From positions 50,583 to 114,582 of the forward strand of contig NZ_JACTOJ010000017.1 in assembly GCF_032335695.1 (NCBI RefSeq): a stretch of DNA of 64,000 bases, read 5' to 3'. The DNA is from JACTOJ01 sp032335695 (lineage in GTDB: Bacteria; Bacillota; Clostridia; Clostridiales; Clostridiaceae). Positions within the stretch are counted from its first letter, which is position 1. Each line of letters begins with the position of its first letter. The notes under the pieces are model-generated. The model was not told the DNA's origin. It did no database searches and saw nothing but the letters and a program-made list of their open reading frames with translations. Position numbers and translations under genes: made by a program. Below, piece by piece: positions 40,689 through 49,239 of this stretch.

Positions 40689-40931
40689 ATGAAAGCAATA
40701 GGAATAGTTAGAAAAGTAGACGAATTAGGGAGAATAGTAATACCTAGAGAACTTAGAAAAGTTAAGGGCATTAACGAGCAGGATCCACTAGAGATATATG
40801 TAGATGGTGACGATATAATATTAAGAAAATATGAGCCATCATGCATATTTTGCGGAGAAAGTGAAAACATTACAGAGTTTCATCAAAAAAGAATTTGCAA
40901 GAACTGCCTTGCTGAGATTAAGAAAGGATAA
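40689..40931 (+). CDS. AbrB-family transition-state regulator
   Basis: 80 residues. GIVRKVDELGRIVIPRELRK is the AbrB/SpoVT swapped-hairpin DNA-binding domain. The C-terminal part has CIFCGE and CKNC pairs, as in AbrB, probably binding zinc. Ribosome site AAAGGAGG. Divergently paired with an XRE repressor. Plasmid-borne AbrB copies often tune transfer or host transition-state genes. Confidence 0.9.
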   Translation: MKAIGIVRKVDELGRIVIPRELRKVKGINEQDPLEIYVDGDDIILRKYEPSCIFCGESENITEFHQKRICKNCLAEIKKG

Positions 40932-40943
40932 TGTGACACTCAA

Positions 40944-41612
40944 ATGAATGAACACAATAGAAAAATTATAGATTATATGAAATCTATATATACACATGAT
41001 CTGTTTAACGTATTTTCTGATTTTGTTGAGTTATCTGCCTTAAGCATAAGTAATGCAGTTGAGTGGAATGAAGAACGTGAAGAAAGGTATTTAAATATAG
41101 CTAAAAGCTATAAAAAACAAGAGATAGTCCTTTTTCCTAAAATGTTTCTTGAATTAACTTTAGGCTTAGAAGAAAGTATGACTGATGTCTTAGGAAATCT
41201 ATTTATGGAACTAGGCTTGGGGAATGAATTGCAAGGACAATTTTTCACACCAATGAGTGTATGTAGATTATGTGCAGAAATTACTTTAGAGGATAAAAAA
41301 GAGGAAATAATTAAAAATGGTTTTATTTCACTTAATGAACCTGCAGCTGGAGCCGGAGCAATGATAATTTCATTTGCTGAAGCAATGAAAAACAAAGGAC
41401 TTAATTATCAAAGATTGCTTAGTGTGACAGCTGTAGATACAGATATTAGGGCTGTACATATGTGCTATGTACAACTTAGTCTTCTAGGAATACAAGCTAT
41501 AGTATATCATGGAAATACATTATCAATGAAAACATTTAGTAAGTTTTATACACCAATGAAAAAATTATTAGAAAAAAATAAGAGCCCTTTTATATTTAGA
41601 CTCTTAGCATAG
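40944..41612 (+). CDS. Incomplete N6-DNA-methylase-like protein
   Basis: 222 residues, start 12 bases after the AbrB stop. The stretch GQFFTPMSVCRLCAEI followed by LNEPAAGAGAMIISFAEAM is the SAM-binding motif of type I restriction M subunits. The region that should hold the catalytic NPPY (after HGNTL) instead reads MKTFSKFYTPMKK and the chain ends. It is therefore either a decoy or regulatory methylase-like protein of the kind found on plasmids and phages, or a truncated gene. It probably does not methylate alone. Confidence 0.7.
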   Translation: MNEHNRKIIDYMKSIYTHDLFNVFSDFVELSALSISNAVEWNEEREERYLNIAKSYKKQEIVLFPKMFLELTLGLEESMTDVLGNLFMELGLGNELQGQFFTPMSVCRLCAEITLEDKKEEIIKNGFISLNEPAAGAGAMIISFAEAMKNKGLNYQRLLSVTAVDTDIRAVHMCYVQLSLLGIQAIVYHGNTLSMKTFSKFYTPMKKLLEKNKSPFIFRLLA

Positions 41613-41625
41613 TTAAATTTTTATT

Positions 41626-41656
41626 GCTTGGATGTTCCACCATCCAAGCTCTATTA
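41626..41656 (+). terminator. Terminator
   Basis: GCTTGGATG/CATCCAAGC stem with TTCCAC loop, followed by TCTATTAT. Confidence 0.6.
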
Positions 41657-41686
41657 TAACATAAATTTTATAATGGAGGAATCTAT

Positions 41687-41959
41687 ATGAAGAGAAAAAT
41701 TAAAATTGTTTTAGTATTGCTATTCATAGTAGTTTCTTATACCACATTTTCAAAGAATACTACTAGTAAAAAAGTATACTCAATAAAACAGTCAAAGATT
41801 TATACTGTAAAAAAAGGGGATACTCTATCAGAAATAGCACAGAAATATAAAGGAAATGAAAAACTAACCAATATGATAAATGAGATAAAATACTTAAATA
41901 ATATAAATGATGAGATATATCCTGGTGAAGAGTTAGAAATACCAAGAGGTGATTTATAA
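41687..41959 (+). CDS. LysM-domain exported protein
   Basis: 90 residues: N-terminal signal or anchor (IKIVLVLLFIVVSYTTF) and one LysM repeat (YTVKKGDTLSEIAQKYKGNE and on to YPGEELEIP), which binds peptidoglycan. TGGAGG upstream. It is near the minimum size for a LysM protein, so it is probably a targeting adaptor without catalytic domain. The next gene begins within its end. Confidence 0.85.
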   Translation: MKRKIKIVLVLLFIVVSYTTFSKNTTSKKVYSIKQSKIYTVKKGDTLSEIAQKYKGNEKLTNMINEIKYLNNINDEIYPGEELEIPRGDL

Positions 41960-41963
41960 GTAT

Positions 41964-42215
41964 ATGAATAAAGCAGAAGAGTACAGAAGCCTTATAAAAA
42001 TGAGAAAAGAAGAGTTTATAAAAGAGTATGGCAAGTATAAAAGTATAGAAATAACAAATATAAATAAAGATTTTTTTTCTTATTTGAAATCTATAGGCAT
42101 AGAGCCAAGTAAGTCTGTAATTATAAATATAGACAAAGAAAACCTACTTAAGATTTTAATTGTCTACCAAAATGCAAAAAAGTATGGTGCCCGAATTAAG
42201 GGAGTAAGATTATGA
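41964..42215 (+). CDS. Hypothetical protein
   Basis: 83 residues from ATG 41964, with the AGGTG ribosome site inside the LysM gene; a GTG at 41949 is possible. Small alpha/beta protein without cysteine. Overlaps the following gene by four bases. No family recognised. Confidence 0.55.
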   Translation: MNKAEEYRSLIKMRKEEFIKEYGKYKSIEITNINKDFFSYLKSIGIEPSKSVIINIDKENLLKILIVYQNAKKYGARIKGVRL

Positions 42216-42673
42216 TAGGAAAAATTGAAGCTATCAATAATGATATAAAAGATGCTAAAATTAGATATAATCAAAAAGAAGAAGTTATAGATGGCTGCTT
42301 AGAATTTAAGTTCCAGGAGGATCTTTTAAGGTATATAGATGCACAAGAATACGAAAAGATAAATGTTATAAAGAATATGTATAAGGATGGGCAATGCATG
42401 GATTCTCTTCCAACTGAGGACCAAGAATTAGTAAAAGAGATAGAGAAGCTGAAAAAGATTCTTCCAGAGGAATTATATAAATGTATAGGATGTCCGTGCA
42501 TAGAAAATGATTTTCCTAATTGCTATAAGTGTAGTTTTCAGATTAGCTGCAGTAGTGGTAATAATATATATCCGGATGAATGCACAGAAAGTGATTGCTA
42601 TAATTCAATTGAATACGGATGTATAAAAATAATAGGTGAAAATATAAAAGAGTCTCTTTATAAGAATTTGTAA
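42212..42673 (+). CDS. Hypothetical protein with C-terminal Cys cluster
   Basis: 153 residues. Helical first 90 residues, then eight cysteines (CIGCPCIENDFPNCYKC, CSSG, CTESDC) that look like a metal-binding knuckle. No family recognised. Coupled to the preceding gene by a TTATGA overlap and ended by a terminator. Confidence 0.55.
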   Translation: MIGKIEAINNDIKDAKIRYNQKEEVIDGCLEFKFQEDLLRYIDAQEYEKINVIKNMYKDGQCMDSLPTEDQELVKEIEKLKKILPEELYKCIGCPCIENDFPNCYKCSFQISCSSGNNIYPDECTESDCYNSIEYGCIKIIGENIKESLYKNL

Positions 42674-42718
42674 CATTAATTAGCAAAAACACATAAAAAT
42701 AAATATTTAGAAATATAG

Positions 42719-42757
42719 AGGAATTATTGTCGATTGTTGATAGTAATTCCTTTTTAT
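42719..42757 (+). terminator. Terminator
   Basis: GGAATTATTGTC pairs with GATAGTAATTCC (two G-U pairs), followed by TTTTTATT. Confidence 0.75.
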
Positions 42758-42886
42758 TATAAAATTATATAAACGAAGAAAGATAATATCTTTATTGTGT
42801 CAAATAAAAATCAAATAAAAAAGATTTAGATTACAAAATGGACTTTGAAGAGTAATCTATACGTTTATTTTGAAAGGAAAAGGCTT

Positions 42887-43651
42887 ATGTTATTTTTAGA
42901 GAGTATAGAACTTGGGAAATGGTACACTGATTACAGTAAAAAGGAAGTACTAGCTTTACTAAAACGCTATAACGGATTACTATTTTATATTCGCTTAAAG
43001 AGCCAAGACGACTATACATGTTATAGGTGGAATAGTATATTAAATTCATTTGAAAGGCTTGATAGATATAATAAAACAAAAATTCGGTGGGAGGTAATAG
43101 ATTTAAAGGATGATGATAATATATTGAGTTTTTTAGTGCCCTTGGACTTAGAAGCTACTTATATAATTGATTGGGGATATAGTATAAACGATAAAAATCA
43201 AATAAGTAAAGATCAACTTAGGTGGGAAATGAATATAAGATCTGGGATAGATATAATGTATTTAGATTTACCTTTGATTACTTATAATTCTTTAATAAAA
43301 AATGGAATAAGGTTTGTATCTGAGCTAGAAGAATATACAGTATATCAGCTGAAAAAATTTAAAAATTTAGGAAAAAGAGGTGTTCAAGATATACAATATA
43401 AATTGTCTCTCATGGGAAAAAGTTTGCTTAATGAATCTGAAGAGATGAGAAAAAATAGAAAAGAAGAAGTTGGATTTGATATTATAGTTATATATAGTGA
43501 AGAAATTAGTAAAGAAGATTTCATATATAAAAAACTAATAAAAAATGAAGATGAATTGAAATTATTTATTAGATACAAGAAACCATCTGAAAAAATAATA
43601 AAAGTATTAAAGATTACTAAAGTTGTAGACATAACAAAGTTTTATATCTGA
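42887..43651 (+). CDS. Protein with RNA polymerase alpha-CTD-like domain
   Basis: 254 residues from ATG 42887 (GAAAGGAAAAGG upstream). Residues about 120-180 read LDLPLITYNSLIKNGI, VSELEEYTVYQLKKF and KNLGKRGVQDIQYKL, matching the helix-hairpin-helix fold of the alpha subunit C-terminal domain (S/Y-N-L, I-T-V-L, N-L-G-K-S motifs). The flanking parts are unknown. A free alpha-CTD-like module could bind UP-element DNA or activators, or simply be a DNA-binding HhH domain. Confidence 0.65.
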   Translation: MLFLESIELGKWYTDYSKKEVLALLKRYNGLLFYIRLKSQDDYTCYRWNSILNSFERLDRYNKTKIRWEVIDLKDDDNILSFLVPLDLEATYIIDWGYSINDKNQISKDQLRWEMNIRSGIDIMYLDLPLITYNSLIKNGIRFVSELEEYTVYQLKKFKNLGKRGVQDIQYKLSLMGKSLLNESEEMRKNRKEEVGFDIIVIYSEEISKEDFIYKKLIKNEDELKLFIRYKKPSEKIIKVLKITKVVDITKFYI

Positions 43652-43672
43652 ATGTGAGGGGAGTAAATTGTT

Positions 43673-44605
43673 ATGGGAAGAAAAATAAAAGAAGCTATGT
43701 ACTTAAAATCGGAAATAAAAATAGAAGATGCGAATAAAGCTATGAATGGACTTACTTGTAAATATTGTGGAGCAGCACTAACATATGTAGGAAAGTATAA
43801 AAAACAAATGCATGAAAAAGAAATATATATAAATCCATATTTTAGATTAGCTAATAAAAAAGCCGATCATGCTATTACTTGTAAATATAATTTGGTAGGA
43901 CAACTAAAAATAGCTGCTAGAGAATCTGATGATAATATTTTGGAGCAGATTGATGATGGGAAATTTTCGTTTAGAATGCATTTAATATCGGAGTCGTTAA
44001 GGGAGATAGGCAAGCATACGAAGACTGAGGAAGAAACTGATGAAGAACATGGCGGTACAGGAAAGGAAAAAAAATATACCAAAAAGAATCCGAGGTTAGA
44101 TTCATATTTATCAACAATGAATAAAATTATTGAATTAAGAAGTTTATTAGAAGAGAATGAGGATATTAGTCCCAAAGTAAAATTAACATTCAAAACTTTA
44201 GGCGGGAAAGAATATAAAATAACGTGGAATAATTTTTATTATGAAATAGATAGAGTTTCAGATATGTATGAATACATAAGTAAGAATAAAATAAAGCATC
44301 CTACGTGCGTAGATGGCATTATTAAAAAGATTACTCCACCTACAGATAAATTTGAGTTTTATTCAGTACAACTTGAATCTCCAAAGTCTAAGAAAATGGA
44401 AAGTGATTTCTACTTACCATCAATCCAAATAATCATAAAAGATCATAAATTAGATAAGCAAATAATAGGATCAGCTGGTAAGCAAATAATTGCTTATTGC
44501 AATTTTTGGGATAATGGTATTAAGAAATGGGGAGATAAAAACGTATATTTTCAAAATATAAGGGGAGATATTTGGCACAAAAATCAGTTTATTATACAGG
44601 AGTAG
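43673..44605 (+). CDS. Hypothetical protein with CoiA-like N-terminal zinc region
   Basis: 310 residues. An N-terminal CKYCGAALTYVG ... FRLANKKADHAITCKYN layout (CxxC then H..C) resembles the small domain that precedes nucleases of the CoiA group, but no nuclease core is visible. The middle has a charged low-complexity insert (KTEEETDEEHGGTGKEKKY). The C-terminal 140 residues look like an OB or beta domain (VDGIIKKITPPTDKFEFYSV). Unknown function. Confidence 0.55.
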   Translation: MGRKIKEAMYLKSEIKIEDANKAMNGLTCKYCGAALTYVGKYKKQMHEKEIYINPYFRLANKKADHAITCKYNLVGQLKIAARESDDNILEQIDDGKFSFRMHLISESLREIGKHTKTEEETDEEHGGTGKEKKYTKKNPRLDSYLSTMNKIIELRSLLEENEDISPKVKLTFKTLGGKEYKITWNNFYYEIDRVSDMYEYISKNKIKHPTCVDGIIKKITPPTDKFEFYSVQLESPKSKKMESDFYLPSIQIIIKDHKLDKQIIGSAGKQIIAYCNFWDNGIKKWGDKNVYFQNIRGDIWHKNQFIIQE

Positions 44606-44630
44606 CTGAATGTAATAATAAACATATAGC

Positions 44631-44639
44631 CCGCCGATT
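44631..44639 (+). other. Intergenic CCGCCGATT motif
   Basis: Exact copy of the recurrent 9-mer, 26 bases after the stop of the gene at 43673. Confidence 0.6.
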
Positions 44640-45098
44640 TGTAGACATAGAATAGGTATTTTATATTAGATGTTATGTCAGAGATCTAATCAAAATAATG
44701 AGTACTGAAAAATGATATTTTTAAATAAAAAGTTACGTGAAAAATGATATCATAAAAAACTTAACTTAATTTATAATGTATATTTTTTGAAAATATGTCA
44801 ATAATAAAAATGATGTTTAGATATATTGGCCAATATATTTTAATGACATTGACAAATATTGTGTAAAGTCGACTACACAAGTAATAATTCAGATTCAGCT
44901 AGTTTGAAGCATTATGCTTGATAGGGATGTACACCCTAATCAGGCTATTTGTCTTGGAAAATAATAAGTTTAATTAGTCTCATAATTATATATCTAATTT
45001 TTATATTAATATTATATAAAAACTAAGAGTTATTATGCTGCTAACACAATGAATCTTACAATATGCTTTTCAGATAAAATTTATAGGGATATATTAAC

Positions 45099-45135
45099 AA
45101 AAATGCAACATAACACTTATTATGTTGCATTTTTA
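45099..45135 (+). terminator. Terminator-like hairpin upstream of PLD nuclease
   Basis: AAAAATGCAACATAA pairs with TTATGTTGCATTTTT around CACTTA, ending in T-rich sequence. It separates the gene from upstream transcription. Confidence 0.75.
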
Positions 45136-45190
45136 TGTTTGCAGGAATATAATAGTATTAAAGGATTAAATGAAAAGAGGTTTATAAAAA

Positions 45191-45751
45191 ATGAAAAAAA
45201 TAATATATTCAGTTTTGATAGGAGTATCAATTGTATTACCGTTATCAGGCTGCGATAAACTTAATCAGAATTCAATAAAGAACTTAAATGAAAATGAGGT
45301 CGGGACTTATTTTACTCAAGCGGATCAGCATCCAGATCAGCAACTAATAAGTCTAATTGATTCATCTAAAAGCAGTCTGGATATAGCTATATATAGTTTA
45401 ACTAAAAAGGAAATAGTTAACGCAATTGCGGAAGCTAGTAAAAGAGGAGTTAAAGTTAGAGTTATTACTGACAATCAAGAATCAAGCAGTAAGTCTGAAA
45501 AAAGTCAATTAAGTATTCTAAAAAAAGAAAAAGTGCCAGTTGAGATTAATCGACATGCTGGATTGATGCATTTAAAAGTTACGATAGTAGATAATCAATT
45601 AGTTACAACAGGCTCTTATAATTATACAGATGCGGCTTCAAAGATAAATGATGAAGTATTAGTTGTAATTAAGAATAAGAATATAGCGGAAGAGTTTGAA
45701 AAGCAATTCAACAGAATGTTTAATGATAAGACTAATTTTAATGATTATTAA
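45191..45751 (+). CDS. Lipoprotein phospholipase-D-family nuclease
   Basis: 186 residues. Lipobox LSGC near residue 21 after a hydrophobic signal marks an exported lipoprotein. The PLD motif HLKVTIVD (HxKxxxxD) near residue 137 and GSYNYTDAAS follow, with a single HKD motif as in plasmid Nuc endonucleases that act as dimers. Nuc-type proteins sit near transfer genes and degrade DNA outside the membrane. Ribosome site AAAGAGG before the ATG at 45191. Confidence 0.88.
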   Translation: MKKIIYSVLIGVSIVLPLSGCDKLNQNSIKNLNENEVGTYFTQADQHPDQQLISLIDSSKSSLDIAIYSLTKKEIVNAIAEASKRGVKVRVITDNQESSSKSEKSQLSILKKEKVPVEINRHAGLMHLKVTIVDNQLVTTGSYNYTDAASKINDEVLVVIKNKNIAEEFEKQFNRMFNDKTNFNDY

Positions 45752-45855
45752 AAATTGAAACAAAAATGGCAAAATTTAAGCTTAATAATTTATTAAAATA
45801 TAAGCAGATAGAAGATAAAAATAGCATCAAATAGTAAACATAAGGAGCTAGTGTT

Positions 45856-46122
45856 ATGCAAAAATATAAAGAAACCATTACTATAAGCAACGAGGACAAG
45901 GAAGTAATAGAGAATTTGAAAGCCAATGTTTTATCAATAAAGAATTTAGACAAAGAAAAATTAAAAGAGCTTCTTCCTAAAATAGACTTACATATAAATG
46001 AAATCTTTGAGAAACGTAAACAGTTATATGACAAAACTAAAAACAATACTTTACTAGATAAAACATGGTGCCTTCAGTATTACACTTTAAAAAGAAATAT
46101 TAAAAATCACCTGGGGAATTAA
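45856..46122 (+). CDS. Hypothetical protein
   Basis: 88 residues, charged and helical (YKETITISNEDKEVIENLKA). AAGGAG upstream. No family recognised. Confidence 0.5.
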   Translation: MQKYKETITISNEDKEVIENLKANVLSIKNLDKEKLKELLPKIDLHINEIFEKRKQLYDKTKNNTLLDKTWCLQYYTLKRNIKNHLGN

Positions 46123-46233
46123 TCATATAAAAATAAGGGAAATATACAACATGATAAAAATAGGTACATTAAAGGATTATGATCTGGATGATGCAAGCTA
46201 ATATAGGAAGATTATTAATTTTAAAATTATAAA

Positions 46234-46242
46234 CCGCCGATT
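46234..46242 (+). other. Intergenic CCGCCGATT motif
   Basis: Exact copy of the recurrent 9-mer, in the gap between two hypothetical genes. Confidence 0.6.
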
Positions 46243-46301
46243 CTTATTAGCCAGGTGTAGATCATAAAGGAAAAATAAATAAAGAAATGTGGTATTAAAG
46301 C

Positions 46302-46976
46302 ATGGATAAGATAGAAGTAATTAATAAAATTTTAAAGGTATATAGCAAGAGTAAAAACAATCCTTCTGAAGAAGAAACTAGAGTGGCATTATTGAAGGTT
46401 CAAGAGATGTTAATAAAATACAATTTAACATTAAAGGACCTAAATGTAAAAGAAGATGTACAGGAGATAAAGAAGATCCATTATGGTAACAGATGCAGAT
46501 GGTGGCATAGTAGCCTAGCAAATTTGTTAGCAAAAAACTTCAGATGCAAAATGTATTTAAATGATCACTATGGGGGAAAAAGTATTGTATTCATAGGTGA
46601 AGAAATTGATGTAGAAGTATGTGGAAAAACATTTGAGTATATTAAGGACTCTATAGCATATAATTGCAAAATTCATATGAGTAAAAGGAAGATAAGGCTA
46701 AAGGATAATATAAAAAGGACTAAGGAGAGTTTTATTTTAGGCTTTATAACTGGACTTAAGTATGCTTTAACAGATAGGGAAAAAAGCAATCAATGGGAGT
46801 TAGCTTTAGTTACGCCAGTAAAAGTTCAAGAATTTTATAATAACTTAGAGTTAACAAATTTTGAATGGGATATTGATGATAGAAATGATGATAAAGCATT
46901 TGAAGATGGATATAAACAAGGTAAGATATTTGATCCAAAGCTAGGGAAACAATGTATAAGCGAGTTTAGGAGGTAG
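46302..46976 (+). CDS. DUF2786-family protein
   Basis: 224 residues. The N-terminal 50 residues (INKILKVYSKSKNNPSEEETRVALLK and KVQEMLIKYNLTLKDL) match the DUF2786 pattern of phage and plasmid proteins, whose helical hairpin recurs with an EAE..A..KAQELM core. The remainder (RCRWWHSSLANLLAKNFRCK, GFITGLKYAL) matches the usual longer members. Function unknown, thought to be linked to DNA metabolism. Confidence 0.75.
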   Translation: MDKIEVINKILKVYSKSKNNPSEEETRVALLKVQEMLIKYNLTLKDLNVKEDVQEIKKIHYGNRCRWWHSSLANLLAKNFRCKMYLNDHYGGKSIVFIGEEIDVEVCGKTFEYIKDSIAYNCKIHMSKRKIRLKDNIKRTKESFILGFITGLKYALTDREKSNQWELALVTPVKVQEFYNNLELTNFEWDIDDRNDDKAFEDGYKQGKIFDPKLGKQCISEFRR

Positions 46977-46980
46977 GAAC

Positions 46981-47289
46981 TTGAAAGAGAAAAATAGTGA
47001 TCTCAAGATGGAAAGATTAATAATAATTTTTACAGCTAAAAATTTAAAAATAGCTAAAGACTATTTAGACAATCTATACAGAGTAGTAAAAAGTGAGGTT
47101 GAATTACATAAAAATGATGATGAATATTTTTGTTATAGACAGATAAAAAAAGGCATTATTTTCAATGAAATAGAGATCGTTTCATATGACACTTACCTAT
47201 GCGGAAATTCTATCGATGGTAAGTGGTATGAGAAACGTAAATCTGTATTTACAATGCTGAGGAGGATGAAATTATCGTGGAAAAAATAA
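46981..47289 (+). CDS. Hypothetical protein
   Basis: 102 residues, TTG start four bases after the DUF2786 stop with TAGGAGG across it. Basic, mixed alpha/beta, no motif. Overlaps the start of the NdpA-like gene by 13 bases, so all three form an operon. Confidence 0.5.
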   Translation: MKEKNSDLKMERLIIIFTAKNLKIAKDYLDNLYRVVKSEVELHKNDDEYFCYRQIKKGIIFNEIEIVSYDTYLCGNSIDGKWYEKRKSVFTMLRRMKLSWKK

Positions 47290-48305
47290 CTGAAATTAGT
47301 ATTATGGAAGCTACAATTAATGTTCTTGATGTCAATGGAGATGAGCCTGTTTTAAATGAGTTTTTTATAGATTTAAATGAGGATGTATATAAATTTATAC
47401 TTAATCTGATAAAAAAGAGCTTAAATGATGAAAGATTAAAATACGCTGTATTTCAAGAAGGGAGAAGCATAGTTAAAGAGTTATCCCAGAAGTATTTGAA
47501 TGCTGAAAATAATTTGATAGAGGTTTCGCAAGAACTTTCCAAAAATTTATTTTATATAATGAAGAGCAATTCTGGAATTACATCATGTGATTTTATGACT
47601 GTAGCATTTTCTACTGAATATGGGCCAATGCTTGGAATTATTAAGTTAGATTATGTTAAAAACTATAAACATAAAATTGAATTTGTTAATAGCAAAATGG
47701 CCATAAAAATATCTAAAGATGATGGATTAGCTAGTTTCGGAAAGATAGAGAAGGCAGCATTCATAAAACCAATAAAAGAAAAATCGGGATTTGATCTAAT
47801 GATTTTAGATAAGCGGCCAAATCAGGATAGAGAAGATTATGGGTCAGATTATTTTAGAAAAAGCTTTATAGGAGCTGAGGAAGTAAAAAATGAAAGAGAT
47901 TTAACTAAAGGGATTTTAGCAGCTACTGAATTATGGATAAGAGCTAATGTTACTGATGATGCAGTAAAGGCTCAGAATATGCGTACAAGCCTTAAAAAGC
48001 ATGTTTTAGAAGAGAATGAAGTAGTTATTGAAGATTTATCATCAAATTTATTTACTGACATGACTGAAAAAGGATCTTTTGAAAATTTTATAAAAAGCCA
48101 AGGGTTAGATGTGGAAAAGATATCGGTAGATAAAGATTATACAGATAAAAAATTAAAAAATAGAAAGCTTGTTTTAGATAAGGGATTTGAAATAAAGATA
48201 CCTGAAGAGTCCTATAGCGACAAATCTAAGTTTTCTATAGAAGAAAATACAGATGGTAGCATTAACATAATAATTAAGCATGTTATGAATTATATCGAAA
48301 AATAA
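47277..48305 (+). CDS. NdpA/YejK-like 37-kDa nucleoid-associated protein
   Basis: 342 residues, the usual length. The C-terminal DNA-binding half, the LGIIKLDYVKNYKHKIEF segment and the YGSDYFRKSFIGAEEV segment are the signatures of the nucleoid-associated NdpA family. These bind DNA and are often plasmid-borne in Firmicutes. GTG start at 47277 within the previous gene, AGGAGG upstream. Not seen: a partner such as YejL. Confidence 0.85.
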   Translation: MEKITEISIMEATINVLDVNGDEPVLNEFFIDLNEDVYKFILNLIKKSLNDERLKYAVFQEGRSIVKELSQKYLNAENNLIEVSQELSKNLFYIMKSNSGITSCDFMTVAFSTEYGPMLGIIKLDYVKNYKHKIEFVNSKMAIKISKDDGLASFGKIEKAAFIKPIKEKSGFDLMILDKRPNQDREDYGSDYFRKSFIGAEEVKNERDLTKGILAATELWIRANVTDDAVKAQNMRTSLKKHVLEENEVVIEDLSSNLFTDMTEKGSFENFIKSQGLDVEKISVDKDYTDKKLKNRKLVLDKGFEIKIPEESYSDKSKFSIEENTDGSINIIIKHVMNYIEK

Positions 48306-48411
48306 AAATTGATTAGAACAGCTTACAATATTTTATACGGCCGAATCAAATAACCCGCTGATTAGATATAGGACTTGGAATTTAGAGATATATTTAGAAG
48401 GTGGAAAAGCG

Positions 48412-48648
48412 ATGAGTGAAAATTATTATGCACTTCTTCTTTCAATATTAAAAAATTATACACCAGAGCGATCATTTAAATTATTGAATGGTGAAAAGGT
48501 AGATAAAGAGCATAGAAGAAAAGAAGCGTTAGATATGGTGGAATTAAAAAAAGCAGGATATACATATAGGGAAATAGGGGATATGTTTGGTGTATCTAAA
48601 GATGTAGTTTATACACGTATAAGAAGGGCTACAGGAAGGATAAAGTAA
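48412..48648 (+). CDS. Small helix-turn-helix protein
   Basis: 78 residues. MVELKKAGYTYREIGDMFGV then SKDVVYTRIRRATGR is a sigma-70 region-4 or transposase-like HTH. AGGTGG upstream. It may regulate the gene array that follows. Confidence 0.7.
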   Translation: MSENYYALLLSILKNYTPERSFKLLNGEKVDKEHRRKEALDMVELKKAGYTYREIGDMFGVSKDVVYTRIRRATGRIK

Positions 48649-48672
48649 CTTGACTATAAAGGAGAGATAAGA

Positions 48673-49050
48673 ATGAGCTATGTAGTTTATATTTATAGAA
48701 ATGATATGAGATATTCTCCAGGATTATATATAGATGAAATAGACATAAAAAATTTATGCAGAATTATTGCAAGGGCTTCAAAGGTTCCTAAAATAGTAAT
48801 TTGTGACTCTTTAGATAATATTGTATTACAAACAATGGCAAATTATATAGACATATGTGATGAAAACTTACTGGAGAAACTATTACCTATAGTAATAGAA
48901 TATCAGAATGGAAAGAAGGATCCATATAAAGAACCGATAAAATATAAATATTCAGGAGATCTAAGCAAAGCGGAGTTTGAAAAATGGATATATAAAGAAT
49001 TTAATTATACACTTGATCAAGTTATCAAGACGAAGGAAGGAGATATATAA
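48673..49050 (+). CDS. Hypothetical protein
   Basis: 125 residues, first gene of the small-gene array. Beta/alpha first half (SYVVYIYRNDMRYSPGLYID), helical end. AAGGAGAG upstream. A post-stop sequence with AACAAGACTATGCTGCAGC follows, a weak relative of the array's element. No family recognised. Confidence 0.5.
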   Translation: MSYVVYIYRNDMRYSPGLYIDEIDIKNLCRIIARASKVPKIVICDSLDNIVLQTMANYIDICDENLLEKLLPIVIEYQNGKKDPYKEPIKYKYSGDLSKAEFEKWIYKEFNYTLDQVIKTKEGDI

Positions 49051-49086
49051 ATTCCTAAGCCGTATAACAAGACTATGCTGCAGCTG

Positions 49087-49239
49087 GGCGGTAGAGATTA
49101 GATCAGAATTTTATTAGTATACCACCGATAGATAATGCACCAGCTGATGGAGAAAATTATGTAGACATATTTAAACCAAGTACAAGGCATTATGAAAATA
49201 TTAAGACCCAACTGTGGAACAAAAAGGAGGATTTTTGAT
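49087..49239 (+). pseudogene. 3' remnant of a small gene
   Basis: An open frame with no start codon encodes NFISIPPIDNAPADGENYVD then FKPSTRHYENIKTQLWNK and stops on a TGA that overlaps the next ATG. The sequence is protein-like, so it is likely the 3' end of a lost gene of the array. Confidence 0.35.

Larger units (their letters stand above)
44606..45190. other. 585-base gap with palindromes
   Basis: No gene supported. It holds CCGCCGATT at 44631, a palindrome with arms TTGTGTA/TACACAA around AAGTCGAC near 44869-44890, an imperfect palindrome TAGGGATGTACACCCTA near 44922-44938, and a strong hairpin at 45098-45135. A reading across 45049-45258 overlaps the next gene and is not believed. The palindrome density makes it a candidate regulatory or origin region. 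Confidence 0.4.

Noticed and set aside
44606..45190. Origin of replication
   Set aside because: Palindromes are present but no iterons, DnaA-box cluster or adjacent rep gene were found.
45049..45258. 69-residue open frame upstream of the PLD nuclease
   Set aside because: It overlaps the signal sequence of the lipoprotein gene in another frame, spans a terminator hairpin and has no ribosome site.
46151..46201. 16-residue minigene (MIKIGTLKDYDLDDAS)
   Set aside because: Very short, with a weak ribosome site and no conserved context; could be the start of a lost gene but is not supported enough to annotate.
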